A DNA stretch of 64,000 bases from Stratiolaelaps scimitus (GCA_019614645.1 JABWDB010000031.1:3162001-3226000), one strand, 5' to 3'; positions 10,680 to 24,482 are shown, counted from the first letter of the stretch. Notes: generated by a model from the letters alone, not told the origin. Numbers and translations: made by a program.

Positions 10680-13600
10680 GTAGTGGGGCAAATCCCCCTC
10701 TGGACCGGGGTCGCACGTCCGGCGAGCTTCCCCCGAGATCAATCAATGGCCCACTTGCGGCTGCTTCTCAAACTTACAGCTCGTGGAACTATAGGGGACC
10801 ACAATGAAGCCCAATCCCCCCGGTCCGTTCCCGGGGCTGAGTAGCTCGATTCGACGCGGTCGTGAAAGCTCTCGGTTTCACATGACGACATTACGGTCTG
10901 CGCAGGTTCAGTGTGGCCCAGCTGATCTCATGTTCCACTCGCCTTGTCACTCTGTGCTTCAATTGTACAGCCAGTTGTAGTAATAGTATGTAGGTTCTTG
11001 AATCGATGTAGGTCCTTGATGCTACCACAAAGAAGGCGGGAACTAGGCGTTTCTATGATTGAACGGAGAAGTCAGCGAGGGTCAGCTATAGAAAGCTCTT
11101 TTTGGGGAACGTTCACCAGCTATTTAAGCCGATATGGAAAAAGTTTACTTGTGGATCATACGTGTGCTGCAAGCTTCAACACTCTGCAGCAACACTGGAA
11201 GTAATGCTGCAATTAATTCGCTGGCTTACTTGCGGACATCCAGGTGGCATTTGGTTGAGATTCGGCGTGAACATATACAGAACTTGGACGGATCGACTAC
11301 AGGCACTGACCTTTCGAAACACAGCCCTGGTTTAGTTATCAGAAGCAGTATCATAGCACTGACACAAAGCTTAAGGTAATAAGGAGACAGTCTAGCATCG
11401 AAATGTGCACACTCCACATTAGAAGCTATTTTCTGGTATATAATATAGAGCCCCAAGTATTTGCGTTACCGAAAAAAATAACAACAAAACCACACGTCGG
11501 TGGTTTTTTTTGCAGTAAAGATGTCAGAGACCATCATGCCCTTGAAATCACAATGAAAATATGAACTTAGGAAACGCACTTCGTTTGATCGTCTGCCAGG
11601 AACTACATAGTGTAATAGTTGGTCTCGACTTCACTGACAAATCAAGGACAGCCGAACGGCCGGAGTGATTCGGGTGATCGCCTTCATCCGGAACTTCAAA
11701 GCATAATAGATTCATTACGTGACTATCATTGACCTTCACGAGACTGGAACTTCGTGCATGAATGACGACATCAGTCAAGTAACCTCACACGATATGCAGA
11801 CAGTTACGGGGTGAAACCTCCTTTCTGCTGTTATCTGGTTTGGAAGCGAGATTGTACAAACGTATATCCCTAATATGCAAAATGCTAAAAAAGGCGACGC
11901 AAATCTACCCAGGTTAACATAGTTATTTTCCAATTTCAAAACGTCGTTCGTCCAGTCCACCGAATATGGTTGGCAATGCCACAATGCATCGTGCGACTTC
12001 TGTCTTCGGGCTCTCGCGAGTTTGTATTTGAGCTCGAATGACGTTGCGAAAACGCTGACCTTGCCGTTTGATATCTGTCCTGACAGTAAACACTGTCGGA
12101 CAAGTGGCAAACTATCGGACGAACGAAACAGACAGGTGTGCGACGCTGTCATCGGCTCTGGCAGCGTCCTTTGATATTTTCAACTAACAGAGGAGTTCTT
12201 ATCCAACCTCGAAGTTTCTCCCTGCGAACGGTACGCTACGGGTGACGATAGAAGGTTAGGTCGTATCGATCCGGAACAGCCCAGTGGGAGGGATGACTCA
12301 TCGTGAGACATACGATGAAATAACAAAAAATAACAGCTTAGAATACGCGGCACCCGAAGGCCTTAAACATCATCATTATCAACATCGTCCATAAGACAAC
12401 CATGTGCTTCCACCACTATTTCGACCTTGTCATAGCTCTACCCTCCATCGATGACGACGACAATGATGCTGCTTCGTAACAACGAAGGCTTCGCTCAGGC
12501 CTCGCATCTATTATCGTTTCATGCAGACATTTCACGATATTCTATCGATTGGAAGGAGAATCCTGCGAAAAGTTCCCGGTGTCGATCCGCGACTGGATTC
12601 GCGTCGTGTGTAAAAGAGAGAGAGAGGGGATAAGTATATGTATTATAGCTATGAGTTGTTCGACGTGTAATTGCAGCTTGAAGTAGGGATCGGAGAGAAG
12701 AACAATATTTGATCTAATTATCGTCCACAGGTCGGATTTTATGGGGATGTGCTTATTTCATCTGTTTTGTTCACTGTCCACATTTACGGAGGAACGATGA
12801 ACTAGTAATCCAAATTGGATAGCGACTACAAAAACCACGGGCAGGCAATTAGATGAAGGTGTTATCTATGTGGTTGACAATAGTATTAGAAAAAGGTGAG
12901 AAACCAGAGGATCGGTTGTAATCGATTGTAACGGTTCAACTTTAGCCAGCATACGAAACAATTATACCGTATGATGGTACAGGAAGAAAACATGCTTTCT
13001 ATAGTTGAACGGAAATATCTATGAAAGGACTCTAGCATCGAGGGCGAGATTTCCCTCGCAAGCGCTTGCGGCGGGAGATAGGGCATGTCGATCAATACAG
13101 GATTTCGCCATGTAGGTTTAGAATGTAGGTAGAGGCCTGACGGGCGGGCACAGGGGGAACGGCGAGTTCAGACTGGTGATGTTTAAATATAAACGCTACC
13201 TTTTTAGTAACCTTAGGCGCGAGAAGATATCGTTATTAATATCAAGTTTATTGACTTCAATATGAATACTATATCACTCTCTAAAGTATTGGCAGCCATG
13301 TCTGGGCGAATATCACTGTACATATTAAGAGAATTAGCATATAGGGGAAAACAAGACGAATTCTAATATGTTATTATGGAATACTTTGACAACTATTTTT
13401 TGGATTGGACAATAATACTAACGAGGATAGCACACCATGGATGCATACGTTGATATAGATAGAGAGAGAAAAATATAGAAACCATTTACATCAAGGGTCA
13501 GAAAAATCTAGTCGAGACAACACTCGGATAAGCATCGTATGGTCAACGCAATCAGAGGCCATAGCGACGTCCTAGACTGCCTCGACTATGGCATTTCCAC

Positions 13601-13990
13601 ACTGCATTCCCTTGACCTCATTCACAACTTCCCATAACACTGTTTCTGCAGACTAGCCTTTTTAGAAGGTGAACTCATGCGGATCGAGCAGATTTCAAGA
13701 GAGCTTTCCGAAAGGTCTCATTCAATGAAAATATAGCGCTCATATATATTAGTTTAGGTTGGAGGTTCATTGGTTTATTTGGAACTGCAGTTTTTCACAT
13801 ATGCTTAAGTTCTCATTGTAGATAAAAAGTAAATGATAAAGGAGTAATTAGAAACGTAAATATACCCTGGGACAGTATAACATATTTAAAACTGTCCATA
13901 GTAAAATCCCTGCGTAAGGTCATCACAGGGCACAAGTGCCCAAAATATATGACTAGTAACATTCAGCTAAATATACACAAGTGTAAGTGT
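10680..13990. other. No gene recognised; intron of the candidate plus-strand gene if that gene is real
   Basis: GC content falls from 10860 onward. A 125-codon minus frame at 11775-12152 and three overlapping plus frames at 11102-11379 have no recognisable domain. I could not find a second exon for the start at 10541. Confidence 0.4.
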
Positions 13991-14038
13991 TATTATTACA
14001 CTCTATTCAATAATCCTATACGAATATGGTGTGTATAG

Positions 14039-16045
14039 TTAATTATTGTCGCTATTATTTACCAGGAGGTTCTTCACTTCGCACGCGAACTTCTTTGCTG
14101 AGATAAGGGACCGAATCTCGTGAGAGAAAGTACTCCATATGGTTGGCAAGCGGTACACTAGGGCATGGCGGCTAACTTCTTTAGTGGTAAATGGTCTCGT
14201 AAACAGCGTTGCACGACGGGTCTTTCGTTTCTTCATGGCCATGATATGGAAGGAGATGTCGCTGGGTATTTTTCCATGATGTATTTTAAAGGCCATAAGA
14301 GCAGTTTGAAGCGTGCAGTTTTCATTAAGCCACAAGAGCTCATAATCTCACCGGACATCGTCAACGGAGTCTCTACGACGGCGGCCAAAAATTGCCCTGA
14401 GCGCGTCGTTCTGGACAATGTTACCTTTTCGCAGAGTTCCTTTGAAGCCTCCTTCCCAAATTACGATACCATAACACAGCAAGGGGATAAGCAGCGTTTT
14501 GTAAACTAATAACAGTTCATTCGTCGGTACGCCTAGATCTTTGAGACGCCGGTATCTTGGAACGTAAGCCTCAAACATTTCACAACTGGTGATATCGGAA
14601 CTGATTTACCGCAACCGACCGGACTTGTACGGGTCTTAGAGGGACTCTGAAAAGAGTAATTCCTGTTCTACTAGTGTTGATGGACAGTCCGAATTTTTGG
14701 AAAACTTCGACTCCACCAAAACTTCGACTTCAACTCCACCTTCGAGATAGCCGCCTGGATCTCCGTCTAAATCGAAATCGGGGAGATACGAAACAAAAGC
14801 GACGTGTCATCCGCGTATGCAACGGTTCTACAGAGTTTGCCTACGGATATTTTCATCAGAATGATATTGATCAAGATAATAAACATATATGGGCCAAGGA
14901 CAGAGCCCTGTGGCGTACCGATGTTCACTACCCTCCAGGAAGACTCGACCTCTCCTACTCTCACCGCCTGTTTTCTGTCCGCGAGATGAGACCGAAACCA
15001 CGCTACAGCCATGGCATTGCACCCAAGATGATCGAGAATTTGCAGAAAGAACGGGTGCCGCAGTCAGTTGAACGCTGCCGACACGTCTAGGAAGACCCCT
15101 AAGCACAGTTGGTTGTTCTCAACACAGTCAACAATCTCTTGCCAGGGATGTGCCACAGCTAACTCTGTGGATCGCGCGTTCCGAAAGCCGAACTGACTCG
15201 GCAAGAAGAAGTTCAACGATTCGAGATATCGGTTAAGCCTAACTATAATAATCTTCTCCATAACTTTCGAGAGAAAATCAACAAGCGATATGGGCCGATA
15301 GTTAACTGGTAGCTTGCGGTCCCCTTTATTTTTAAACAGAGGAATAATTCTTGACTCCTTCAGCTTCCGTGGAAACGTGCCCGAGTTCATCGATGTATTG
15401 ATGATGTGGGTCAGGGGGCGAGCAACGGCCGAGGATGCTAGCGATAACAGTTTGCTTGGGATTCCCGTTGCACCGATAGTCCAGGTGCCCTTAGCGGAGG
15501 CAAGTACCCGTTCAACCTCAGATTCATTAATATTATCCCATTGGAACGTTCGTGCTTGTGCCTGCCAGACTGACTCTAGCTCCGGTCAAATGTCGTCCAT
15601 CAGTTGAAGAGAGGACACGCTTCTTGAACCAATCAATGCAAAATAGAGATTCAACTCATCTGCAATACTCTGGGGAGAGGAAAGAGAACCTTCGCTGCCT
15701 TCCAAAACGAGCGGTAGTTCGGCTTTGTTCGAACCTCTGCCGCATGAAGTGTTAATAAATTTCCACAATCGACTAGGGTCTTTTTGAAGATGCCTGGAAC
15801 GTGCTACGCAGAAGGACGAGCGAACCCGCCTGACGTCGCGCATATATCTCAGTCGACTTTGCCAATACGCCAATTGAGTGTCCAGGGATCCTTTTTTTAG
15901 ATGCTGTATATATATATAGCTTGTTGACACACTGGCGAAGACGGCGAAGGTGGGCTGAAAAGCGAAACCTGTGTTGCCGGTGTGTTGAGATAGGTACGAA
16001 GATTGTGAAACATCCTTCGTATTCTTTGAGCAGCAAAATGCTGAA
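14039..16045 (-). mobile_element. 5'-truncated Jockey/CR1-type LINE, decayed ORF2
   Basis: Read on the minus strand from 16040, the segments are: an endonuclease-RT linker (FSAHLRRLRQCVNKLY), a charged linker ending ELNLYFALIG, RT fingers (KESRIIPLFKNKGDRKLPVN, YRPISLVDFLSKVMEKII), motif A (FLDVSAAF), motif B (GTPQGSVLGPYMFII), the catalytic AYADDTSLLF (codons 14806-14820), a thumb-like block LVYKTLLIPLLCYGIVIWEG and a short C-terminal tail. Frames change about four times and several stops are present. The endonuclease is missing, so the copy is 5' truncated as is usual for LINEs. The 3' UTR may extend to about 13850. It is not the same family as the 33 kb element. Confidence 0.85.
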
Positions 16046-16849
16046 CGTATCGAAAGCCGAGGTGAATGTTATTTATTGATCAATATTTTGATGACAATCA
16101 ATTTATTGATGACTTTGGATCATTTTTAGGCCATTTCGGTTGCTATGGTACTTATCTTGAATGCTAATGCTAATAGGTACACGGTAATGTGTGGGCAATG
16201 AGACATTATAAGTATAAAAGCTATGTGTATACTTTGTGTAAGAAAATATATGATATACCATATATATATGATGATATAATACATTTATATACTTTCTCTT
16301 AGGACTTTAAAGAGAATAGATATCGTCACTGCTTTTTAGTGAGATTTGTCCACTATACGGTCAAATTCCCTATGCTTCACTTTCGAATTAGGCTTTCAAC
16401 ATAGGCCTTACCGTATTAAAGTCTCACAACTTGAGTTTGTGTTAACCCTCATTTTGCAGGCAATACAAATTGTCTCACATCGTTACCATTGCATTGAAGT
16501 TCATTGTTAAACAGTAACTGGATGACAAATCGATTTCAATGTAGAAATCACAGATGTCCCTTGCCGCGGCACAAATTTGGTCATAATTATTAAAATTATC
16601 TGTGCCGATTAGTAGCATGTGCATATTGCAAAGGTGTGTGTGTGTGTGCACCCATGTTCCTAGCGTCCTCGAACTTGGCTCATAACTATAAAAAAAAAAC
16701 CACAATGGTGTGCTAAAAATATCCAGCTAGAAATATAGAGATACATAGATACGGCTGGTGGGGTATAAACGACGCAATGGACGAGTTAGTTAGCAGCAAA
16801 AAGGTCAGGAGATAATAATAATAATAATAATGGCTCTAGGAAAGAGACT

Positions 16850-16993
16850 CTCAGCAGAGGATGGTGGTTTTAGTAGGTAGAGGGGTTTTGTCATCCACGT
16901 CAACCCCCCTGCATTGGATTGGTCCACTTTCACGGGATTGGAATGTTCTGGTGTCCGTGCGTTTGAAGAAAATTTCCTCCTCTCAAAAAAAAA
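16850..16993 (+). repeat. Dispersed repeat C, poly(A)-tailed copy
   Basis: It matches 49951-50111 in reverse complement: CAGCAGAGGATGGTG, TTTTGTCATCCACGTCAACC, CCCCTGCA, CACTTTC, GGTGTC and TTTGAAGAAAAT, in that order. It ends in A9 (16985-16993) and is flanked on both sides by AAT repeats. This looks like a retroposed element whose 3' end is the poly(A). Confidence 0.55.
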
Positions 16994-19098
16994 GTACATA
17001 ATAATAATAATATTTGCACCAAATGAACAGAGAGACTACTTTCGATCAAATTGTTCGGTAAAGTTTGAGACTCGCTCATCTACAATAAATGTGAGTGACG
17101 ATGAAGTCGGCCGAAATGCTCAGATCAAAAAAAAACTATAGATATTCTATCCTATGCCCCAGGGCTCTTAAAACTTTGTACGTATGGCCTGACGACCTTA
17201 AAAGTGTCTCCAACGGTTCAGGGTATTTTTCGCGGGCAAGCTTGAGGAGACGAGAACGTACAATAAAATAGTGTATATGGGTAAAAAAAATATGAAAAAA
17301 AACTTCCCCGCAGACGATTATCCCCTGAGTTTTTTTTGGGGGTAACAATGGTTGATAATTTGCCCAACGTTGCACAACAAAGCAAAAATGGCTTCCCTTT
17401 TCAGAACTCCACAAAATCGGCAAGAAATCGATTTTCGAAAATAGCCAGTATGTCCGCTGTTCTGCCATTGCGAGGTTAAGCGAGGTCTGGTCTGCGACCA
17501 CGGTAGAGAGTTACTGAAAAATATCCGAATTGAAATGAAGTATAAAAATTGTCTAATTTACAGTTGAGCGCCGAGTTGATGATCTGGCACGATGATGAAA
17601 TGGAAGGGTAGCTGTCCGTTGGATTACGGACTAACCCCGATTGGGTAACAGGTTAGCGTTTACAAGGTGACACAATAATGAGTACAGCGGGATGGAATAA
17701 TTAAAGATTACGGGATTACGGGAACAAGGACAGTAGATTAATTTTACTATAATATAGGGATTACCGGAACAATGTAATCGTGTAAAACTAAAACAAGACT
17801 ATTTGAAAAAGGCAGCAAGACAACGGAACAAATTGGAATCAGTTTGTCAGTCAGACACCTGTTTAACGGGCTGCACTGGCAAAGAAAGTGATAAGATATC
17901 TGAATCAAAAGAAAAACAATCAAATCTATGATATATACGCCAGATTGGCAGGATCCTTTGAGGCTCGAACTATTTCGACGAGTAAGATGAATGCAATTAT
18001 CAAACACTATACTTCTCCAATCTAGGCTAAATCATATATTCGAGATCGATTCACTATTTCGAAAATAAATGTATTTACTATATAAGGATTATACATTGTG
18101 TCGTGTGATAAACGAACATTGTTTATTAAATACAACAACTCGAAGCAATGCACGTGTGAAACTTTCTGCTGCTTCGATTCGATATGCGTGCAATGTTGAA
18201 CAATGGAAAATAATCTACCTATTAAACATCAGCTACATAATATTGCTTCGGTAACATGTGGCAAGCGCATTCTAGCTACTTTATTATTATTATTATTATT
18301 ATTATTATGTGTTCTCTCATATTAAGAGCAACATACATCTATGATTTGCTTGACACTGTCCACCGTACCGTAATTGCATCGTTGTATGGTCATTAGTAGT
18401 GACATTAGAGAATTTTGCTGATAGGATTGATCCACGACTTGCTCTCTCCCTCTCTCCTTCTTGTGCGAACATCGTATAAGGAACAATGGTTGTTATTGTA
18501 ACTCTTCAGTGTAACTCAACTCAGTTAGGCATAATTTGATGCAATCTAAACTGAACAGGTTATCTTGGTCGTTCTCTAATAATTATCCGATGTAAAACCT
18601 CAGCCCCTCCACCAGTGCATAAAATACACTCGGACTAATAATATTCCGTTTTAGTAGCGACTGACTTTTGACACATTCATTTCACTTTCGAGGATCTGGC
18701 GATCATTTTCGTCAAAGGTCTCCGCCGTGGGAATGAACCATTGCTTCGAGACCTGTCGCGAATCCTCCGCGAAATCCGTGCCCGTGACTTGATTTTTCTT
18801 ATATGTTACGATTATCACTATCTAGCAAAAGCAGAAACGGAACTGCTGTGTAAATCAAATGCTAATCTCTCCTTGATCAAGGACTCTTCAATGGGAACTG
18901 AGCAATTCGGGGAGGTTCGGGCGTGTTTCAATGTTGAGAGTCAACAACAATTAAAACACCACAGCTTTTGCCGCCGCCTGCCACCCACCGTTGTTCCCTC
19001 CACCGTTTTGCTCTGCCGTAGAGTTTATCATGACGTCGAGTATCAGCTGCCGATGATGAATGTCTCGATGATGGGCGATGAGTTAAACCGTCTCTCAA
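16994..19098. other. No gene recognised; its upper end is probably the 3' UTR of the MIG-13-like gene
   Basis: A minus frame of 121 codons (17136-17501) has no motif. (ATT)n lies at 18279-18308. 18650-19098 is less AT-rich and follows the stop codon of the minus-strand gene, so it may be 3' UTR; no AATAAA was found close by. Confidence 0.4.
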
Positions 19099-22000
19099 TT
19101 AGACGTCTTCAGATTTCGGTTCCGTCTTAGGCGTGGCATCGATTCGCGCCTCTTCATCACCATCGCTACGGATAGGTGTCGTTGAGGTTCCGCCTGCCGC
19201 TACTGGGGCAGGTTCTATGGTAGATACCTGTGTTAATTCAACAATGCCTCATTATAATCTGCATTGCGAATGCTATGCCTCGTACCAGTATATGACAATA
19301 TAGACAGCTCTGTGCATTTTTTTCAATAGAGAGATTCTCAGCCAAGATAGAGAGAGAGAGAGCTAATCTGGTAAGCAACTTGCCGGCATCTTGTCAGTAA
19401 TTTCGACACTATATCGTCTCATGATGTTATCAGTTCGTGCCCTGAGAACAGATTCCACACTAGAATGCACCCGAACGATGAGGAGTGACCCATGAGTGGA
19501 TGAGCTTAATATGAACTGATAACAGGGATCGGGTGCCGAGGGGTACATTTCACATTAACAACTTTATATTTCCACAGCAAGTGAAACATCAATATCAGCG
19601 ACAACACGAGAACAACATGAACACAAATTAGTTACCCGTAGGAAGGCGTTCTTCTGCCTCCTTCTGATGACAAAGATGGCGATGAGAGCCACCAAAGCGA
19701 TAATGAGGAGAGCGCCGACAACGCCCATAATGATGATGTGGGTATCGCTCAAGCGTTTGACCGGTTCACCTATCGAGTGATGCATCGTTTCGTGCGTCGG
19801 CATGGAATGCCAAAATGACAGGTCATTATCAGAAGATGAAACTAGGATCCCATAACGATACAACGTACAACAGCAAAGAGACATAGAGAAATATCGCCGA
19901 AACATAGAAAATAATGCACAAGTTACACAGAGGTCTCCGTTGCGGCCACACGAGATATAGAGATTTGTGTACTTATGTTGTTGTTGTTTTTCTGTCCAGA
20001 TAAGAGAGCACATTGCTGACAGAGCCGGGTGCTGGAAATGCTATACATTCTATATGCATTCTGTTTTGTGTTCGTGCTGGGGGCTATCGCAATGTGACAT
20101 TGCTGGCGCGCCACCACTTTCTAGAAGCTCTTGCCCATGTCACATGCAATTCATTGTTGACGAACGGAAAAAACTCAGGACAATCATAGAGGGAACTAAC
20201 TTGGGAGCACCGTCTAAAGTACGCCGACACCCTGTCATATTTGCCACTACCGGGGCAACCAGATATGGTGCAACATCTTTATGAATTCGCACGAGCAGTT
20301 GTCAATGTGAAATTCAAAACCTACCCAAACGCTTTTCACCTGTTAGTGTCAACCAACAATACAAATGCAATAGAACTCTGAGTTCTTTACAACGAAACCG
20401 ACAAAGAACTGACACTGTATCACTTTGGTAATGTGTTGACTGAAATCTGGCTAAATGATGCGCAAATTTGAAATGAGATCAATGGCATGCAAATGGAGCT
20501 AATTACATTCATCAGCTACCGGCTACATGGAGTTTAAGATCATGTGCATAGAGTTGATGGTGGTTAATTGTTTTCGGTGTGAGGTCGTTAAAGTCTAAGG
20601 TGTGCACAAAAAAAATAGCACTAGACAGCTTCCTTAAGGTACTTCTGAAGGACACGGCGCAAAACGGACTATCAAAACTGTCAGGTTAGATAATCAGTTT
20701 TATAAAACAAATAAACTTTGTATCAAAGTGAAAAACGTGTAAGTTTTATTACAAATATGTAGACGGCGGTTCCCTCTGTCAAATGATTGACAAAAATCAA
20801 GGTATATGCAATCGAATACTTTGCTATTATTAACATCAATTGCAGCTCCATATAAAGCAGCTTATCATCTAAAAGCTCTCGGGATAATCCGTCACCTAGT
20901 TGGATACTTCACTATTTTTAAGAGTTATTTAGTTAAAATCTATAGAGAATCTATACGTGATAAGCCCAGTTTATACACCGAAGTATACATAAACAGTGGG
21001 CACACATTGCACACTTCGCACCCACTCGGGCCACTTGTTAAGAACACCGTTAAGAATTATAAACGCTTAATCGTAACGGTCTTACAACATATGCTTGAAA
21101 TGATTGATCAACATATATATATATATATATATATACATATGGCCCTGCTGCGTGACATATAAGAGAGCTTAAGCAATGTAAAATTGCAGCTCCTTCAGTA
21201 AACGTTTGCATACACCAACACAAATAAACAGTACTCACTCGGTTTGCATGATTAGTTTCCGAGAGGCTTTTTTATAGTACTCACCATTGCCGGAGGCCTT
21301 GTCCTCCGACGCATGCTTGGTGGCCGATGTAGGGGAAGTGGTGGCCTCGATGCTCGTTGAATCCGTACCACAACCGGCTTCGTCGGACCCATCATTGCAG
21401 TTTACAGTTCCGTCGCACTTCAGCGTGGGAGGGACACATAGGCCACTTTGCACACATTCAAACATTTCATTTGGGCAACCCGTGAAGAACTCTGGATGAT
21501 AGACATGTTCAAACGACGCATTTTGCATGAGATATCCATGAGATAAGATTCAAGTTAGAGATCGTTTAATAATGAAGCGAAATTCATCGAATGCGATCAC
21601 GCGATCATAGTTGATATCAATATATATGACATTGTCAAGCATCAATGTTTAAACTGTTTTGTATGTTCATCAAAAATAGTTTGAATACAAATGCTATCAT
21701 GTGATTGTCAAGGACTCTAGTACCGGGTTTAATATTGCTAGTGATGGTGATCTCGACGTCATGTTCGGGTTTCAGATCGACGTTGCGGAAGTAGTAGAAA
21801 TCCAAGGTGTTCCTTGTCGAATAAATAACTTCATTCCTCTTTGGACAAACAAAATGAGCGATTAGTCACCAGCACACTTCTGCCATAATATCTACTATTT
21901 TTCTGCAGTTGAAATCCGACAGGTATTTTAAAAATTGGGTAACAAGGACGTACAGTACCGTGTAGGGTACTTTCAGTAAAATTTAAGCCGGCATCTCGAA

Positions 22001-24441
22001 ATTGTTGCAAATTTAAATTGTACGAATTGCTAACATAGTAATTTGTTAATTAATAATTAACAATTAATTATTTGCTAACACATAACACAAATCTCCAACG
22101 ACTGTACTGTTTTAACCAACACTTGTCGTGCTCTTACGACGTTAAAAGCATATTCGAGCTCCATTCCTGCCGTCCACCCCGATGTCCTCAAACGTTATGG
22201 CTTCTTAAAAATCCTCAAAACGCCGGTTATTAGCGTCCTCAATTCTTAACCTCTACTTGGGGACCCTTCAACGTATCACTAAATGGGCCATTATAACGGA
22301 ACTCAGAAGAAAGATGACCTGACCAATCCAGCAAATGCAATGCGCATTATATGTACGATCCTTCAGGCGAACATATTCGAACAATCCGTCAATAAACACA
22401 TGAATCATTGAATTAACTATATTTCACTCCAAACAAGACTAAACGTCAGTCTCAATTCACAGTATGCATCATAGATACCTTCTGTGCAAGCTAGAACACC
22501 ACAATGTGAGATGGCGCACCGGTACGATTTCATCAAAGTTAACTATCTGAGTTAATTAAAACACTCTACGTTTTGCAATGGCATTATGTCATCCCCGGAA
22601 ACCTCGCGAATTGTAACTTACCGCAAGGGACAATTCTGCCAACTTTTCTCCATATTTTGGTTTACAAATGTGGCATGTTCTATTTAAAACTCAGGGGCAA
22701 TTTCATGGCTTACGGAGACGAAGCACACTAAGTCTACATCATGTCAAGCAATCACTATCATGAAACAATGATAAAATGCAAGCAACAACAATGCAAAACA
22801 TTCAAGTAGACCTCCCGAAAATATTGTGACTGGTTCCACCATAACAAACTTCCTCCGACTTAACTGCCCCAAAACACAGGAACCTGAATATCCCTCAAAA
22901 TGTCTCATGAACCATCACTCGGCTTGGGCACTTTCAATTTGACACAGCTGGATAGTGCATGTGGCGAGTGTGTGCGTCCTTCATTTTGTTTAGACCGGGT
23001 GACGTTATTTCCAACTAAGTATTTAATATAAAAGGGTATGGTGTTACAAGTTTACTATGTATATATATATATATATATATATATTTATGTATATCGTCTT
23101 GACATTCTGGAATCATTAATATAATGGCGAGATGCGAAATATCATTTCATGTTGTATTGTCACACGAAACAGTCCTTATTATATCATATCAAACAGGTCA
23201 CAATAACATTTCTAACGTCAAAACAACAACGGATCACCCCTCATATACAACGAGGCGTATAGCCATTAGCCAACTGCACATCTTTCAAATTAATGACTTA
23301 GTTAATTACCATTCATTAACACCTACGTTTATTAGTATAGCCTTTGCCACCTGTCTATACCATTACGTGTTGTGATTTTAACTACGAATCTCAATGTGTA
23401 CCTTCGCGGAATATACCCGCTTGCTCTCGTGAATTTGCAAATATTTAAATGTGTATATTAGGTGAACGAAAACAGGAAAAAAATCTACAAGACAAGCCCA
23501 CCCATCTTGGACAATGCTTAGTCTTCCACAGGGTTGCATCAAGTTTAGATCGCACTGTATATCAAGAGCGGCATTTAAGCCAAATGTGTCTGTGTTCTGA
23601 TCAAAAAGCAAATATATATATATATTTTTTACAAAAAAATACTAGGGGGTTCGTACCGGATGAGACTCGCCCAGCTGACACATGCGAAGGGTCCCGTTCT
23701 CTGAGCCGTAGTCCAACTATAATTCAAGCCGATATATGAAACGAAATACATAAACGTTATTATTTGTAGAGAAATAATATAATACTATTTTTCAATTATA
23801 TTTCGTGCGTTGAAATTTGAATTATACGAGGAAACACCTGTGCGTCTGCATCCACAGTCGTAGTTATTATTTTCTTTTTCTTCTTATTCTTCTACTAACA
23901 AGAAGCATCTCGAATCGAACTTCCAATATATCGAGTTCTCAAACATAGATTAATTCGGAGTGACGTGATAATGCGACCTCACCTGGAGGAAGTGTTCCAA
24001 ACACATTCCCTGAGGTGACCTCTCGGATAAGTGGAATTTCCGTATTGTTGCTTGGAAGATGTAGTTTTCCTTCGCGGTGAACGAGACGTGCACCCTACAC
24101 CGGGGTTTGAAACCGTAAACGGGATCTGCGTAGTCTCTTAATCGAATTGTCGTCACCGTGTCTACAGACAGGTCGTCCAGTGCACCGCATCGATTTTCGA
24201 GAATGTCTGCAACAGAAAATATGCATACATGTCTATATGATGCAATTCATTATTACTGACAGTGGCAAATATATTAAAAGAAGCTCCGCCGATTCATGGG
24301 GCGGGTAGCCAGAGCATATCAGCTGGCTACACGTAGCCGGTATGTTCAATCAGAATACTTACAATCATTGTGTTCATTGAACGCATTGACTAACGCCAAT
24401 GTCCCGACCAGAAGGATGTATGCGAATAAAATGCGTGCCAT
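19099..24441 (-). CDS. MIG-13/LRP12-like single-pass receptor (signal peptide, CUB-like, LDLa, TM), six coding exons
   Basis: Coding exons, in order, are 24441-24363, 24206-23983, 21838-21724, 21491-21285, 19841-19636 and 19227-19099. They total 960 nt, giving 319 aa plus TAA. All junctions are GT-AG and the phases agree (1, 0, 1, 1, 0). Donors include GTAAGT, GTGAGG and GTGAGT. Residues 1-20 form a signal peptide (MARILFAYILLVGTLALVNA). Residues 31-139 are CUB-like, with Cys33, Cys63 and Cys95. Residues 145-180 are a complete LDL-receptor class A repeat with six cysteines and the calcium-binding DGSDE signature. A Thr/Ser-rich stalk follows, then a helix at 244-267 (IIIMGVVGALLIIALVALIA) and a basic stop-transfer RRRQK. 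The cytoplasmic tail is acidic and ends SEDV, possibly a class III PDZ ligand. CUB plus one LDLa plus TM is the layout of C. elegans MIG-13, a guide for neuroblast migration. The orthology and role are inferred from layout only. The exon 5 acceptor could instead be at 19778, which stays in frame. Confidence 0.8.
21145..21210 (+). repeat. SINE family A, 3' fragment
   Basis: GTGACATATAAGAGAGCTTA and TTGCAGCTCCTTCAGTAAA match the 3' body of the copies at 39940 and 55036. The tRNA-like head is missing. It lies in the intron before LDLa-encoding exon 4's 3' end (21284 downward), in antisense to the host gene, right after a (TA)n tract. Confidence 0.5.
23061..23085. repeat. (TA)n microsatellite
   Basis: About 12 TA units in the intron between coding exons 2 and 3 of the MIG-13-like gene. 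Similar short tracts are at 21114-21136, 26896-26916 and 48631-48653. Confidence 0.85.
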
Positions 24442-24482
24442 AATTATTTCTCCTGCCCGATCTGCTAGCCAGTCGACGACAA
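24442..24482 (-). other. 5' UTR part of the start-codon exon of the MIG-13-like gene
   Basis: On the minus strand a good acceptor (TTTTATTTTCAG) ends at 24483, followed by 41 nt of leader and then the ATG at 24441. This exon therefore begins with untranslated sequence and at least one upstream exon must exist. Joined to the candidate leader exon ending at 28183, the ATG at 24441 is the first in-frame ATG after an in-frame stop, which supports the start choice. Confidence 0.6.

Noticed and set aside
11775..12152. 125-codon minus frame
   Set aside because: No motif or conservation evidence; length within chance for this base composition.
14674..15090. 138-codon plus frame
   Set aside because: Shadow of the minus-strand LINE reverse transcriptase.
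17136..17501. 121-codon minus frame
   Set aside because: No recognised motif, no start context and no splice signals; length within chance.
18741..19130. 129-codon plus frame
   Set aside because: It overlaps the last exon and 3' UTR of the well-supported minus-strand gene and has no domain.
23820..23870. Candidate small exon with YDCG for the missing CUB cysteine
   Set aside because: The minus-strand sequence NNYDCGCRRT precedes a GT, but no pyrimidine tract or usable acceptor lies upstream.
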